A DNA stretch of 64,000 nucleotides, taken from positions 2,232,066 through 2,296,065 of the forward strand of contig JAHBYJ010000001.1 of assembly GCA_019636015.1 (NCBI GenBank), read 5' to 3'. The notes below the pieces were generated by a model. It was not told where the DNA came from. It made no database searches and worked only from the letters and a program-made list of their open reading frames with translations. Position 1 is the first letter of the stretch. The number at the start of each line of letters is the position of its first letter. A program made the translations under genes and the position numbers. This document shows, in pieces, positions 52,640 through 61,735 of this stretch. The DNA comes from Parvibaculaceae bacterium. GTDB lineage: Bacteria > Pseudomonadota > Alphaproteobacteria > Parvibaculales > Parvibaculaceae.

Positions 52640-53023
52640 ATGAAACGGATTGGAACATTTCTGGCCGTTCTTCTCGTCGCCGCCGGCGCCGGTTTTTCCG
52701 CCGCCGCGAGCGAGGTGCAGGAAATGCACCCCGGCTCCCGCGGCTTCGAACCCCTCATCGCCCCCGATCCAGAATGGCGTGAGCCCTACCAGCCCTATAC
52801 GGGCGGCGACACCTCCTACCAGCGCATCTTCCCGGAGCGGAGCGGCCTTTCCTCGAATCGCGATCCGTCGAAAGACCCGGCGGGCGGCTGCCGCAGCCGC
52901 ATGGCGAACGGGCCGGATACCATGGGCCGCATCGCCCATTGGCGCTACACCGAATGCCTCGATGCCAACGGCAACGCCTATGTGCTGCCGGGCAGCCAGC
53001 ACAATCTCGGCTATCTTCAATAA
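52640..53023 (+). CDS. Small secreted hypothetical protein
   Basis: 127 aa with a clear signal peptide (KRIGTFLAVLLVAAGAGFSAAA, cleavage near AAA-SE). The mature part is rich in Pro, Tyr and Gly (EWREPYQPYTGGDTSYQRIF) and has two cysteines (GGCRSR and YTECLD) that could form a disulfide. No known domain is recognised. It follows gloA by 23 nt but is unlikely to be related in function. Confidence 0.65.
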   Translation: MKRIGTFLAVLLVAAGAGFSAAASEVQEMHPGSRGFEPLIAPDPEWREPYQPYTGGDTSYQRIFPERSGLSSNRDPSKDPAGGCRSRMANGPDTMGRIAHWRYTECLDANGNAYVLPGSQHNLGYLQ

Positions 53024-53051
53024 GGCTGGTCCCCGCCCCGCGGGGAAAAAG

Positions 53052-53126
53052 TGGCACGCCCTAGGGGAATCGAACCCCTCTTTCCAGAATGAAAATCTGG
53101 CGTCCTAACCGATAGACGAAGGGCGC
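53052..53126 (-). tRNA. tRNA-Glu (TTC)
   Basis: On the minus strand: acceptor GCGCCCT pairs with AGGGCGT (terminal G-U), anticodon stem CCAGA/TCTGG around loop TTTTCAT (anticodon TTC), T arm AGGGG/CCCCT with TTCGATT. CCA is encoded. Confidence 0.96.
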
Positions 53127-53240
53127 GCATGGGGCCCGGAAGGCCCGGCGGGAAACCCGCTCACGAGCGCGCCTTATAAGGTGACATGCGCCCCATGGCA
53201 ACCCCGGAAATGCCCGGAACGCCGCCGAAACCGCCGATTT

Positions 53241-55064
53241 TCAGGGCCGCGCATCCCGCGTCGGCACGGCGTCCTCAATCGTGATCTGCACGTCGCGTTT
53301 TCCCTGCCAGTCATCGGCGGAAAGCCGCCCCGCAACATGCAGCAGCCCCGCGCCCGGATCGCGCAGCAGCGCCCCGAGCGGCGTCTCCGCAGAGCGGAAG
53401 GCGATGCCCTTGAGCCGGCCGCCATCCTCGCCCGCAAGGATCACGCGCACATGGGCCTGGCCGACGAGATCGGCCCGCACCACGCGGACGGACGGCACGG
53501 CGAATCGCGGCTCCGGATTCCCCGCGCCATAGGGGCCCGCCTGCTGCACCAGTTCGTAAAGCTCCCGCGTGGCGCCGCGCGCGGCAATCGCGCCGTCGAG
53601 CTTCAGCGCCCGCGCCTCGGAAGCGACCGCCACATCATCCGCGAGACGCTTAGAGAGAAAAGCCTCCAGCGCCTCGATCTTTTCTTCGCGCAGCGTCAGA
53701 CCCGCCGCCATGGCGTGGCCGCCGCCATTGACGAGGAGCCCGGCTTCGAGCGCCGCCGTCACCGCCCTTCCGAGATCGACGCCGGTGAGCGAGCGCCCGG
53801 AGCCCTTGCCCTCGCCTTTCTCATCGATGGCGATGACGAGGCTCGGCCGCTCATACTTGTCCTTCAGGCGGCTCGCCACGATGCCGATGACGCCGGGATG
53901 CCAGCCCTTGCCCGCCGCCACGATCACCGGCGGCGGCGTATTCGCGCGCGAGGCCGCAAGCCGCTCATCGACCTGCGCCAGCGCTGCTTCCAGCACCTTG
54001 GCCTCGATAGCCTGCCGCTCCAGATTGAGCAGGTTGAGCTGTTCGGCGAGGTCTTCCGCCTCGCTTCGATTTTCCGTCGTCAGCAGCCGCACGCCGAGAT
54101 CCGACCGCCCGACGCGCCCGCCCGCATTCACCCGGGGGCCGAGCAGAAAGCCGCAATGATAGGGCGCGGGAACACCGTTCATCCGCGCCACGTCGGCGAG
54201 CGCGGCGAGCCCCGTGTTCCGCCGCCGCGCCATCACGCGAAGCCCCTGCGCGACGAAGGCGCGATTGAGCCCGGTGAGCGGCACGACATCGCAGACCGTG
54301 CCGAGCGCCACGATGTCGAGCCACTGCATCAGATCGGGCTCCGCCGCCGCGCCATTGTAGAAAGCGCGTTCGCGCAGCGCCCGGTTGAGCGCGACGAGAA
54401 ACACGAAGGTGACGCCCGCCGCCGCGAGCTGGCCGAGCCCGCTCTCATCGTCGAGCCGGTTCGGATTGACCAGCGCGAAAGCCGGCGGAAGCGACACTTC
54501 CGCCTGGTGATGATCGATCACGATGGACGGCAATCCGTAATCCGCCGCGAGCCCGAGCGCCTTGTGCGCCATGGTCCCGCAATCGACCGTGAGAAGAAGG
54601 TCGACCCCTTCATCCTTCAGCCGCTTGAGCGCCGGTGCATTCGGCCCATAGCCTTCGCGGATGCGGTCGGGAATATAGATGCGCAGCTCCCGCCCCACGG
54701 CCTTGAAGAAGCGATAGAGCAGCGCGCTCGACGTTGCGCCGTCGACATCGTAATCGCCGAAGACGGCAACCTTCTCGCCGGCAACAATCGCATCGGCAAC
54801 GCGCGCCACCGCCTTGTCCATGTCGGTCAGCACGCTTGGATCGGGCAGCAGGTTCTTCAGGGACGGCGCGAGATAGGCCGCGCAATCCTCCGGCGCCACG
54901 CCGCGCGCCGCGAGAACCCGCGCCACGATTTCGGGCAAGCCTTCGCGCTGGGCGATGGCAAGCGCCAGCCGGTCATCCGCGAGACGGCTCACCCAGGCCC
55001 GCCCCGACGCCGATCTCTCGACGCCGAGGAAATGCCTGCCGGGTGAAATCTCGCTGGAGTCCAT
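53241..55064 (-). CDS. recJ: Single-stranded-DNA-specific exonuclease RecJ
   Basis: 607 aa from ATG 55064; an in-frame TTG at 55088 would add eight residues. DHH-family phosphoesterase motifs: VFGDYDVDGATSSALL (motif I), LLLTVDCGT (II), SIVIDHHQ (III, DHH), LGTVCDVVPL (IV), then the DHHA1 domain with GGGHAMAAGLTL. A C-terminal OB-like domain closes the protein. Degrades single-stranded DNA 5' to 3' in recombination and mismatch repair. It begins 32 nt after glpX ends. Confidence 0.96.
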   Translation of the reverse strand: MDSSEISPGRHFLGVERSASGRAWVSRLADDRLALAIAQREGLPEIVARVLAARGVAPEDCAAYLAPSLKNLLPDPSVLTDMDKAVARVADAIVAGEKVAVFGDYDVDGATSSALLYRFFKAVGRELRIYIPDRIREGYGPNAPALKRLKDEGVDLLLTVDCGTMAHKALGLAADYGLPSIVIDHHQAEVSLPPAFALVNPNRLDDESGLGQLAAAGVTFVFLVALNRALRERAFYNGAAAEPDLMQWLDIVALGTVCDVVPLTGLNRAFVAQGLRVMARRRNTGLAALADVARMNGVPAPYHCGFLLGPRVNAGGRVGRSDLGVRLLTTENRSEAEDLAEQLNLLNLERQAIEAKVLEAALAQVDERLAASRANTPPPVIVAAGKGWHPGVIGIVASRLKDKYERPSLVIAIDEKGEGKGSGRSLTGVDLGRAVTAALEAGLLVNGGGHAMAAGLTLREEKIEALEAFLSKRLADDVAVASEARALKLDGAIAARGATRELYELVQQAGPYGAGNPEPRFAVPSVRVVRADLVGQAHVRVILAGEDGGRLKGIAFRSAETPLGALLRDPGAGLLHVAGRLSADDWQGKRDVQITIEDAVPTRDARP

Positions 55065-55096
55065 GGAGCCCCCGAGCGGAAGCCGCAATCCGCTTT

Positions 55097-56071
55097 TTAC
55101 CGGAACTTGTCCGCCGATGCGTGGAACGACTTAAGACGCCGAACCGTGCCCGTCGCCGAACGCATCACCAGCGTATGGGTGGTCACGCCGCCGCGCTCAT
55201 AGTGAATGCCGTCGAGCAGCCAGCCGTCGGTGACGCCGGTCGCCGCGAAGATCACATCGCCCGATGCCATTTCGGTGTGGTCGTATTTCTTGTTGAAGTC
55301 CTTCACGCCCATCTTGGCGGCGCGGGCCTTCTGCTCCTCGCTCGCCGTGACGAGACGGCCCTGCATCTGGCCGCCGATGCAGCGCAGCGCCGCCGCCGCA
55401 AGCACACCTTCGGGCGCGCCGCCGACACCGATATAGATGTCGACACCCGTTGCCGGGTCGGTGGTCGCGATGACGCCCGCGATATCGCCGTCGGTGATGA
55501 GCGTGACGCGCGCGCCGGTCTCGCGCACGGCGCGGATGAGATCGGCATGGCGCGGCCGGTCGAGAATGCAGGCGCAGATTTCATTGGGCTTCACGCCCTT
55601 GGCCTTGGCGAGCGAATTGATGTTGTCGGCCGGGCTCGCATCGAGATCGACCACACCCTCCGGCAGCCCGCCGCCAACGGCGATCTTGTCCATATAGGTG
55701 TCCGGCGCATGCAGCAGCGTGCCGCCGGATGCTGCCGCGAGCACGGCCATCGCATTCGGCATCGCCTTCGCGGTCAGCGTCGTGCCTTCCAGCGGATCGA
55801 GCGCGATATCGACCTTGGGGCCTTTGCCCGTGCCCACCTGTTCGCCGATATAGAGCATCGGCGCTTCGTCGCGTTCGCCCTCGCCGATCACCACGGTGCC
55901 GTCGATATCGATGACGTTGAGCTCCTTGCGCATCGCATCGACCGCGGCCTGGTCGGCAGACTTCTCGTCCCCGCGCCCGACCCAGTATGCCGAGCAGACC
56001 GCCGCCCGCTCCGTCACGCGCCCCATCTCGAGCGCAAGCATGCGGTTCAGGCTGATCGTCTTCTCGCTCAT
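55097..56071 (-). CDS. glpX: Class II fructose-1,6-bisphosphatase
   Basis: 324 aa from ATG 56071 (GGGGAA upstream). Metal- and substrate-binding motifs: IDGTVVIGEGERDEAPMLYIGE, ALDPLEGTTL, ITDGDIAGVI and GVGGAPEGVLAAAAL, all GlpX signatures. Removes the 1-phosphate of fructose 1,6-bisphosphate in gluconeogenesis. Located 52 nt after hom, which is a common alphaproteobacterial gene order. Confidence 0.95.
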   Translation of the reverse strand: MSEKTISLNRMLALEMGRVTERAAVCSAYWVGRGDEKSADQAAVDAMRKELNVIDIDGTVVIGEGERDEAPMLYIGEQVGTGKGPKVDIALDPLEGTTLTAKAMPNAMAVLAAASGGTLLHAPDTYMDKIAVGGGLPEGVVDLDASPADNINSLAKAKGVKPNEICACILDRPRHADLIRAVRETGARVTLITDGDIAGVIATTDPATGVDIYIGVGGAPEGVLAAAALRCIGGQMQGRLVTASEEQKARAAKMGVKDFNKKYDHTEMASGDVIFAATGVTDGWLLDGIHYERGGVTTHTLVMRSATGTVRRLKSFHASADKFR

Positions 56072-56123
56072 AACATTCCCCGTTTCATCGCCGCATGTCC
56101 TGCGGCATTTCCATTCCGTGAAG

Positions 56124-57431
56124 TCAGCGCAATTCGCCGTCTTCGATCCTGATAACAAGCGGTGTTCCCGCCACATCTTCATGTTGTGCAAGCAGGGCCC
56201 TGGCGCGGGCCATCGTGCCCTCGTCGGTTTCATGCGTGATGAAGACCACGGGCATCCTGCCGCTGCCGTCTCCCTTGTCGCCACGCTGCACGATGCGCTC
56301 GATGGAGACGGACGCCTCCGCCAGCGCCTTGGTGATCGCCGCCATGCTGCCCGCCCGGTCGACGGCGCGCAGCCGCAGATAGAACGAGCTCTTGTGCGTG
56401 TCCATGAGCGGCTTTGCGGGCGGCTTCAACTGCGCCGCCGGTACGATGAAGGGCGGCACGATGGTACCGCGCGCGATATCGACCACATCGGAAATGACGG
56501 CCGATGCCGTCGGTCCCTCGCCCGCGCCTCGCCCTTCGAGCACGAGATGGCCGACACGGTCGCCATCGAGCGCCACGGCATTGTAGACGCCCGACACGGC
56601 GGCAAGCGGTGTGCCGACCGGCACCAGCGCCGGATGAACGCGCTGCACGATGCCGCCCTCGCCCTTCTCGGCGATGGCGAGAAGCTTCACCTTGAAGCCG
56701 AACTCGGCGGCGAAGGCGATGTCGGTTGCGCTGATCTTTTCGATGCCCTCGATATGCACATTGGCGAAGTCGACTTCCGTGCCGAAGGCGAGGCTCGCGA
56801 GAATGGCGAGCTTGTGCGCCGCGTCGATGCCGCCGACATCGAAGCTCGGATCGGCTTCGGCATAGCCGAGCGCCTGCGCATCCTTCAGCACATCGGCGAA
56901 GTCGCGCCCCGTTGTCTCCATCTCGGTCAGGATGTAGTTGCAGGTGCCGTTCAGGATGCCGTGCACGCTGCGGATCTCGTTGCCGGCCAGCGCCTCGCGC
57001 ATTGCCTTGACGATGGGGATGCCGCCGGCGACCGCCGCTTCATAGTTGAGCGCGACGCCTGCCTGTTCCGCAAGCCGGGCAAGCGCCGTGCCGTGATGGG
57101 CGAGGAGCGCCTTGTTGGCGGTGGCGACATGCTTGCCCGCCTTGAGCGCCGCTTCCACGAGATCGCGGGCGATGCCCTCCGAACCGCCGATCAGCTCGAC
57201 CACGAGGTCGATGTCGCCGGCGCGCGCAAGCGCCATGGGATCGTCTTCCCAGCGGACGCCGGTGAGATCGATGCCGCGGTCTTTCGTCTTGTCGCGTGCG
57301 GATACGGCGACGAGCTGTACCGCACGCCCCGAAGCCGCCGCGAGGTGAGGCCCGCGCGCGGCCAAAATCTTGACCACGCCCGCCCCAACCGTGCCGAGGC
57401 CGGCTATACCGATGCGAAGTGCTTGCGTCAC
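56124..57431 (-). CDS. hom: Homoserine dehydrogenase
   Basis: 435 aa. N-terminal Rossmann domain IGIAGLGTVGAGVVKIL, catalytic region GILNGTCNYILTEM and DVGGIDAAHKLAIL (catalytic Lys), then a C-terminal ACT domain (FYLRLRAVDRAGSMAAITKALAEASVSIE), implying allosteric control, classically by threonine. Reduces aspartate semialdehyde to homoserine for Thr and Met synthesis. Overlaps the upstream aminotransferase by 4 nt (ATGA). Confidence 0.96.
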   Translation of the reverse strand: MTQALRIGIAGLGTVGAGVVKILAARGPHLAAASGRAVQLVAVSARDKTKDRGIDLTGVRWEDDPMALARAGDIDLVVELIGGSEGIARDLVEAALKAGKHVATANKALLAHHGTALARLAEQAGVALNYEAAVAGGIPIVKAMREALAGNEIRSVHGILNGTCNYILTEMETTGRDFADVLKDAQALGYAEADPSFDVGGIDAAHKLAILASLAFGTEVDFANVHIEGIEKISATDIAFAAEFGFKVKLLAIAEKGEGGIVQRVHPALVPVGTPLAAVSGVYNAVALDGDRVGHLVLEGRGAGEGPTASAVISDVVDIARGTIVPPFIVPAAQLKPPAKPLMDTHKSSFYLRLRAVDRAGSMAAITKALAEASVSIERIVQRGDKGDGSGRMPVVFITHETDEGTMARARALLAQHEDVAGTPLVIRIEDGELR

Positions 57432-58693
57432 GTGCGGCCTGCCCTCGTTGAACTCGGATGGGGCACCACGCTCGCCGTGAGACCGATACGATCTTCATAC
57501 TCGGCGATGATCTGGTCGGCATTCTGCATCATGCGCTTCACGTTGCGCGCCGCCTGGCGGATGCGCTGCTCGTTCTCGACGAGACCGATGCGCACATGAC
57601 CGTCGCCATATTCGCCGAAGCCGATGCCCGGCGCGACGGCGACATCCGCCTGCTCGAGCAGCAGCGTCGCAAAGCCCATGGAGCCGAGGTGGCGGAATTT
57701 TTCCGGGATCGGCGACCAGGCGAACATGCTGGCCGGCGGCGAGGGAATGTCCCAGCCGGCGCGCGCCATGCTGTCCACCAGCACGTCGCGGCGATGCTTG
57801 TAGATGCCGCGGATTTCCGCGACGCAATCCTGCGGGCCGTTGAGCGCCGCCGTGGCCGCCACCTGGATCGGCGTGAAGGCGCCGTAATCGAGATAGGACT
57901 TCACGCGGCCAAGCGCATTGACCAGCCGCTCATTGCCGACCGCAAAGCCCATGCGCCAGCCGGGCATGGAGAAGGTCTTGGAGAGCGAGGTGAACTCGAC
58001 GGTGCGTTCCTTCGCGCCCGGCACCTGCAGGATCGAGGGCGGCGGATTGCCGTCGAAATAGATTTCCGAATAGGCGAGATCGGAAATCACGAAGAGATCG
58101 TGCTTGGCAGCGAAGGCGATGACCTCGCGGTAGAAATCGAGATCGGCCACCTGCGCCGTCGGGTTCGACGGATAGGAGACGATGAGCGCCGTCGGCTTCG
58201 GCACGCTGTGGCGCACGCCGCGCTCCAGCATCTCGAAGAAGCCGACTTCGCTCTCGAAAGGCACGGAGCGGATGACGGCGCCCGAAATGATGAAGCCGAA
58301 GGCATGGATCGGATAGCTCGGGTTCGGGCAGAGTATCACATCGCCCGGCGCGGTGATCGCCTGGGCGAGGTTTGCAAGCCCCTCCTTGGAGCCGAGCGTC
58401 GCGATGACTTCCGTTTCCGGATTGAGCTTCACGCCGAAGCGGCGCTCGTAATAGGCGGCCTGCGCGCGGCGGAGGCCCGGAATGCCGCGCGACGAGGAAT
58501 AGCGATGCGTCTTCGGGTCGCGAACGGCCTCGACCAGCTTTTCCACGATATGCGGAGGCGTCGGCATGTCGGGATTGCCCATGCCGAAATCGATGATGTC
58601 CTTGCCCTCGGCGCGCGCCTTGGCCTTGAGCTTGTTCACGCTCTCGAACACGTAAGGCGGCAGACGCTTTATGCGGTGGAATTCTTCGCTCAT
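57428..58693 (-). CDS. Class I/II aminotransferase (AlaC / DapL-like)
   Basis: 421 aa. PLP-binding Lys239 in TSLSKTFSMPGWRMGF; IDFGMGNPDMPTP and RYSSSRGIPGLRRA near the N-terminus; VSYPSNPTAQ and VISDLAYSEIYFDG in the middle. This subgroup is often annotated either as alanine-type transaminase (AlaC) or LL-diaminopimelate aminotransferase; its position directly before hom favours a role around aspartate-family amino acids, but the substrate is not settled by sequence. Confidence 0.88.
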   Translation of the reverse strand: MSEEFHRIKRLPPYVFESVNKLKAKARAEGKDIIDFGMGNPDMPTPPHIVEKLVEAVRDPKTHRYSSSRGIPGLRRAQAAYYERRFGVKLNPETEVIATLGSKEGLANLAQAITAPGDVILCPNPSYPIHAFGFIISGAVIRSVPFESEVGFFEMLERGVRHSVPKPTALIVSYPSNPTAQVADLDFYREVIAFAAKHDLFVISDLAYSEIYFDGNPPPSILQVPGAKERTVEFTSLSKTFSMPGWRMGFAVGNERLVNALGRVKSYLDYGAFTPIQVAATAALNGPQDCVAEIRGIYKHRRDVLVDSMARAGWDIPSPPASMFAWSPIPEKFRHLGSMGFATLLLEQADVAVAPGIGFGEYGDGHVRIGLVENEQRIRQAARNVKRMMQNADQIIAEYEDRIGLTASVVPHPSSTRAGRT

Positions 58694-58879
58694 GACGACA
58701 TCCTGATACGCCGAATCGCGCGGAAAACGGCCCGCCTTCGGGCGCCCGCCGGTTCAGCGCGTCTTATAGCGCCAAAGCCGTGGCCGGGCCACGCGAAAAC
58801 GGGGGCTCGGGGGCCCATTTGCCCCCGCGCGATGGCGGATTTATGGCGGAAAACCGCCCTTGGGTTCAGCAGCTTTGCT

Positions 58880-59527
58880 TCAGGGCTGGCCGACTGTGGG
58901 CTTCACATCGACCTTCTTGGTCGGCGCCGGGGTGATCTCCGGCCCCTTGTCCTCGGCAGGCGCGGCGCTGCGCGAGGCAGCGGCGGCACCGTCCTCGGTC
59001 ACGACCTCGGGGGCCCGGTCGCTCACCGCCGCGGTCTGCATCAGCCGCTCAGGCAGCACTTTCGAGAAATCGCGATGCCCGCCCCGGCTTTCCGGCATGG
59101 GGATCACGGGGGACTCCTGGTAGCGCGACTGCTTTTCGAGTTCGGGCGGCAGATCCTGAAGCGGCGCCACGGGGCTCGGCCGCGAAACCGTCGAGTTCGA
59201 GACCGGGCCGCTGCGCATCTCCCGGTCGGCGGCGGCGGCCGAGGCGCGGTCCTCGGCAAGGCCGGCGGCCATCTGCTGGCGCTCGGCCGGCGTCGCCACT
59301 TCCGGGCGCTGCTGCGGCACGCTGCGCAGATCGGGGAAGACAGTATCGGCTGCCGCCTGCGAAGGCGCGCCGCCATACATGGCGTCGGGCTTGTTCGTGT
59401 CGGAGACCGACGAGCAGCCCGCAACCAGACCGGCCATGAGCATTGCCGCTGTCAGGGCCCGTACACGCGCTGCGGCAAGCTGATTGCCTTCGCGGTTTCC
59501 GGCTTCGGCCCGTGCCAGATTCGACAT
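58880..59527 (-). CDS. Predicted lipoprotein, Pro/Ala-rich, unknown
   Basis: 215 aa from ATG 59527 (AGGAG upstream). After a charged 24-residue lead comes a hydrophobic segment ending in the lipobox LVAGC (Cys38). The rest is low-complexity and probably disordered, rich in Pro, Ala, Ser and acidic residues (VSRPSPVAPLQDLPPELEKQ, APAEDKGPEITPAPTKKVDV), with no domain recognised. The unusually long n-region suggests a possible internal start, though no better start is seen. It is divergent from phaC across 224 bp. Confidence 0.7.
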   Translation of the reverse strand: MSNLARAEAGNREGNQLAAARVRALTAAMLMAGLVAGCSSVSDTNKPDAMYGGAPSQAAADTVFPDLRSVPQQRPEVATPAERQQMAAGLAEDRASAAAADREMRSGPVSNSTVSRPSPVAPLQDLPPELEKQSRYQESPVIPMPESRGGHRDFSKVLPERLMQTAAVSDRAPEVVTEDGAAAASRSAAPAEDKGPEITPAPTKKVDVKPTVGQP

Positions 59528-59751
59528 CTCGAACTCCTGTCCTGCTTGATATTTTCCGGCGGATTCCGCCCCTTTTTCCGCCTCTTGATGCCGTCATCGG
59601 GCGGACACGTGCAAGCGTATAGTATAGGCTTTGAATGCGAAACCGTTTGTCGCTGGCCGTTCCTCAGCCGGCGCCATGTTCCGGTAAATCAAGGGGTGCC
59701 GCCGCCCGGCCAAGGGCCGCCACCCCGGAGAAAAGTTCTGGGAAGCGCCCG

Positions 59752-61713
59752 ATGAGCCTCAAGGAAAGTTCCGACGCAGCGGCCAGCCCCGAAACCAAGC
59801 CCGCGCCGAGGAAACGCAAATCCCGCGCAAAACCTGCCGCGAGCCTGAAATCCGTGGCGCCGGCGCCCGAGGCGGCTGCACCGGAACCCCGCCCCGCCAA
59901 GGCCGAAACGCCGGCGGAAACGCCGCGCGAATTCGTGATGCCCGATCTCGGCCGCCTCGCGATCAACCTCCTTCATGCCGCCAATCTCGGCCAGAAGGCC
60001 GCCCGCCTCCTGATGAAGAACGAGGACGCGGCCTCCGACATGAACCACACGCTCCACGACCTCCAGCGCGTCGGCAAGACGCTGATGGACGTGGCGGCGA
60101 GCTACATGCGCAATCCGGTGAAGATCGTCGAGGCGCAGGCCGCGCTCTTCGAGGGTTATCTCAGCCTGATGACCAGCATGACCCGCCGCTTCCTCGGCGA
60201 GGACGTGCCGCCGGTGGCCGCCCCGAGCCGCAGCGACAAGCGCTTCCGCGATCCGGACTGGCAGGAAAACCTGATCTTCGACCTGATGAAGCAGTCCTAC
60301 CTGCTCACCAGCAAATGGATGACCGACCGTGTGAAGCTCGCCGAAGGCGTCGACCCGCATACGCGAGAGAAGGCGGATTTCTATGTGCGGCAGATGGCGA
60401 ACGCCATGTCGCCCTCGAACTTCCTCTTCACCAACCCGGAAATCCTGCGCACGACGCTTGCCACCAATGGCGAGAACCTCGTCTCCGGCATGGAGCACCT
60501 GCTGGAAGACATCGAGCGCGGCGGCGGCCATATCCAGATCCAGCAGACCGATATGAGCGCCTTCCGCCTCGGCGAGAACGTGGCGACGACGCCGGGCAAG
60601 ATCGTCTATCAGAACGATTTGATGCAGCTCATCCAGTACGAGCCCACCACCGAGAAGGTCTACAAGCGGCCGCTCGTCATCTTCCCGCCCTGGATCAACA
60701 AGTACTACATCCTCGACCTCACGCCAGAGAAGTCGCTCGTCAAATGGTGCCTCGACAAGGGCTACACCGTCTTCGTCGCAAGCTGGGTGAACCCGGATGC
60801 GCGGCTCGCGCTGAAGAGTTTCGAGGACTACATGACGCAAGGCGTCTATGCGGCGCTCGACGCGGTCGAACAGGCGACCGGCGAGAAGGAAGTGAACGCG
60901 GTCGGCTATTGCATCGGCGGCACGCTGCTCGCCTGCTCGCTCGCCCATATGGCGCAGCGGAAAGACGACCGCATCAAATCGGCGACCTTCCTCGTGACGC
61001 AGGTGGATTTCACCGAAGCGGGCGAACTGAAAGTCTTCATCGACGAGGAACAGATCGCCGATATCGAAAGGCAGATGCACGAGAAGGGCGGTTATCTGAA
61101 GGGGTCCACCATGGCGACCACCTTCAACATGCTGCGCTCGAACGACCTCATCTGGAACTATGTCGTCAACAACTACCTCCTGGGCCGCGAGCCCATGCCC
61201 TTCGACATCCTGTTCTGGAACTCGGATGCGACGCGGCTGCCCTCCGCCATGCATGTCTTCTATCTCCGTGAATGCTATCTCGAGAACAAGCTCGCCGAGG
61301 GCCGCATGGTGCTCGGCGGCGAGACGCTCGACCTCGGCAAGGTGAAGGTGCCGGTCTATCTGCAGTCGAGCCGCGAGGACCACATCTCGCCCTATCCGTC
61401 CGTATACAAAGCAACAAGGCTTTTCGGCGGCCCGGTGCGCTTCATCTGCGCAGGCTCCGGCCACATCGCCGGCGTCATCAACCCGCCGTCCAGCGGCAAA
61501 TACAACCACTGGACGAATGACGACCTGCCGCCGACGCCCGACAAATGGTTCGACGGCGCCACCGACAACAAGGGCTCCTGGTGGCCCGACTGGGAAGAAT
61601 GGCTTTCGGCGAAGTCGGGGCCGATGGTCGAAGCGCGGAGACCGGGCGGCGGCAAACTCAAGGTGCTGGAAGATGCACCGGGGTCATATGTGCTGGTGAA
61701 GAGCGAGGATTAG
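59752..61713 (+). CDS. phaC: Class I polyhydroxyalkanoate synthase
   Basis: 653 aa from ATG 59752 (GGGAAG upstream). A Lys/Ala/Pro-rich N-terminal tail (about 1-60) precedes the alpha/beta-hydrolase core. Lipase-like box GYCIGG with catalytic Cys387, Asp543 in SSREDHISPY, and His571 in GSGHIAGVINPP form the triad. The N-terminal helical domain and PSNFLFTNPEILR are standard for class I enzymes. Polymerises (R)-3-hydroxyacyl-CoA into storage granules. phaA, phaB and phaP are not in the window. Confidence 0.96.
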   Translation: MSLKESSDAAASPETKPAPRKRKSRAKPAASLKSVAPAPEAAAPEPRPAKAETPAETPREFVMPDLGRLAINLLHAANLGQKAARLLMKNEDAASDMNHTLHDLQRVGKTLMDVAASYMRNPVKIVEAQAALFEGYLSLMTSMTRRFLGEDVPPVAAPSRSDKRFRDPDWQENLIFDLMKQSYLLTSKWMTDRVKLAEGVDPHTREKADFYVRQMANAMSPSNFLFTNPEILRTTLATNGENLVSGMEHLLEDIERGGGHIQIQQTDMSAFRLGENVATTPGKIVYQNDLMQLIQYEPTTEKVYKRPLVIFPPWINKYYILDLTPEKSLVKWCLDKGYTVFVASWVNPDARLALKSFEDYMTQGVYAALDAVEQATGEKEVNAVGYCIGGTLLACSLAHMAQRKDDRIKSATFLVTQVDFTEAGELKVFIDEEQIADIERQMHEKGGYLKGSTMATTFNMLRSNDLIWNYVVNNYLLGREPMPFDILFWNSDATRLPSAMHVFYLRECYLENKLAEGRMVLGGETLDLGKVKVPVYLQSSREDHISPYPSVYKATRLFGGPVRFICAGSGHIAGVINPPSSGKYNHWTNDDLPPTPDKWFDGATDNKGSWWPDWEEWLSAKSGPMVEARRPGGGKLKVLEDAPGSYVLVKSED

Positions 61714-61735
61714 AGGGAAATGTCATTCACAGGTT

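Noticed and set aside
53030..53046. Hairpin TCCCCGC CCC GCGGGGA between the secreted protein gene and tRNA-Glu, as a terminator
   Set aside because: It is followed by an A run on the plus strand and preceded by the T run on the minus strand, so it lacks the U tract in the right place for either direction.
53181..55046. Long plus-strand open frame opposite recJ, and similar frames opposite hom and the aminotransferase
   Set aside because: Shadows of recJ, glpX, hom and the aminotransferase; no family motifs and no suitable ribosome sites.
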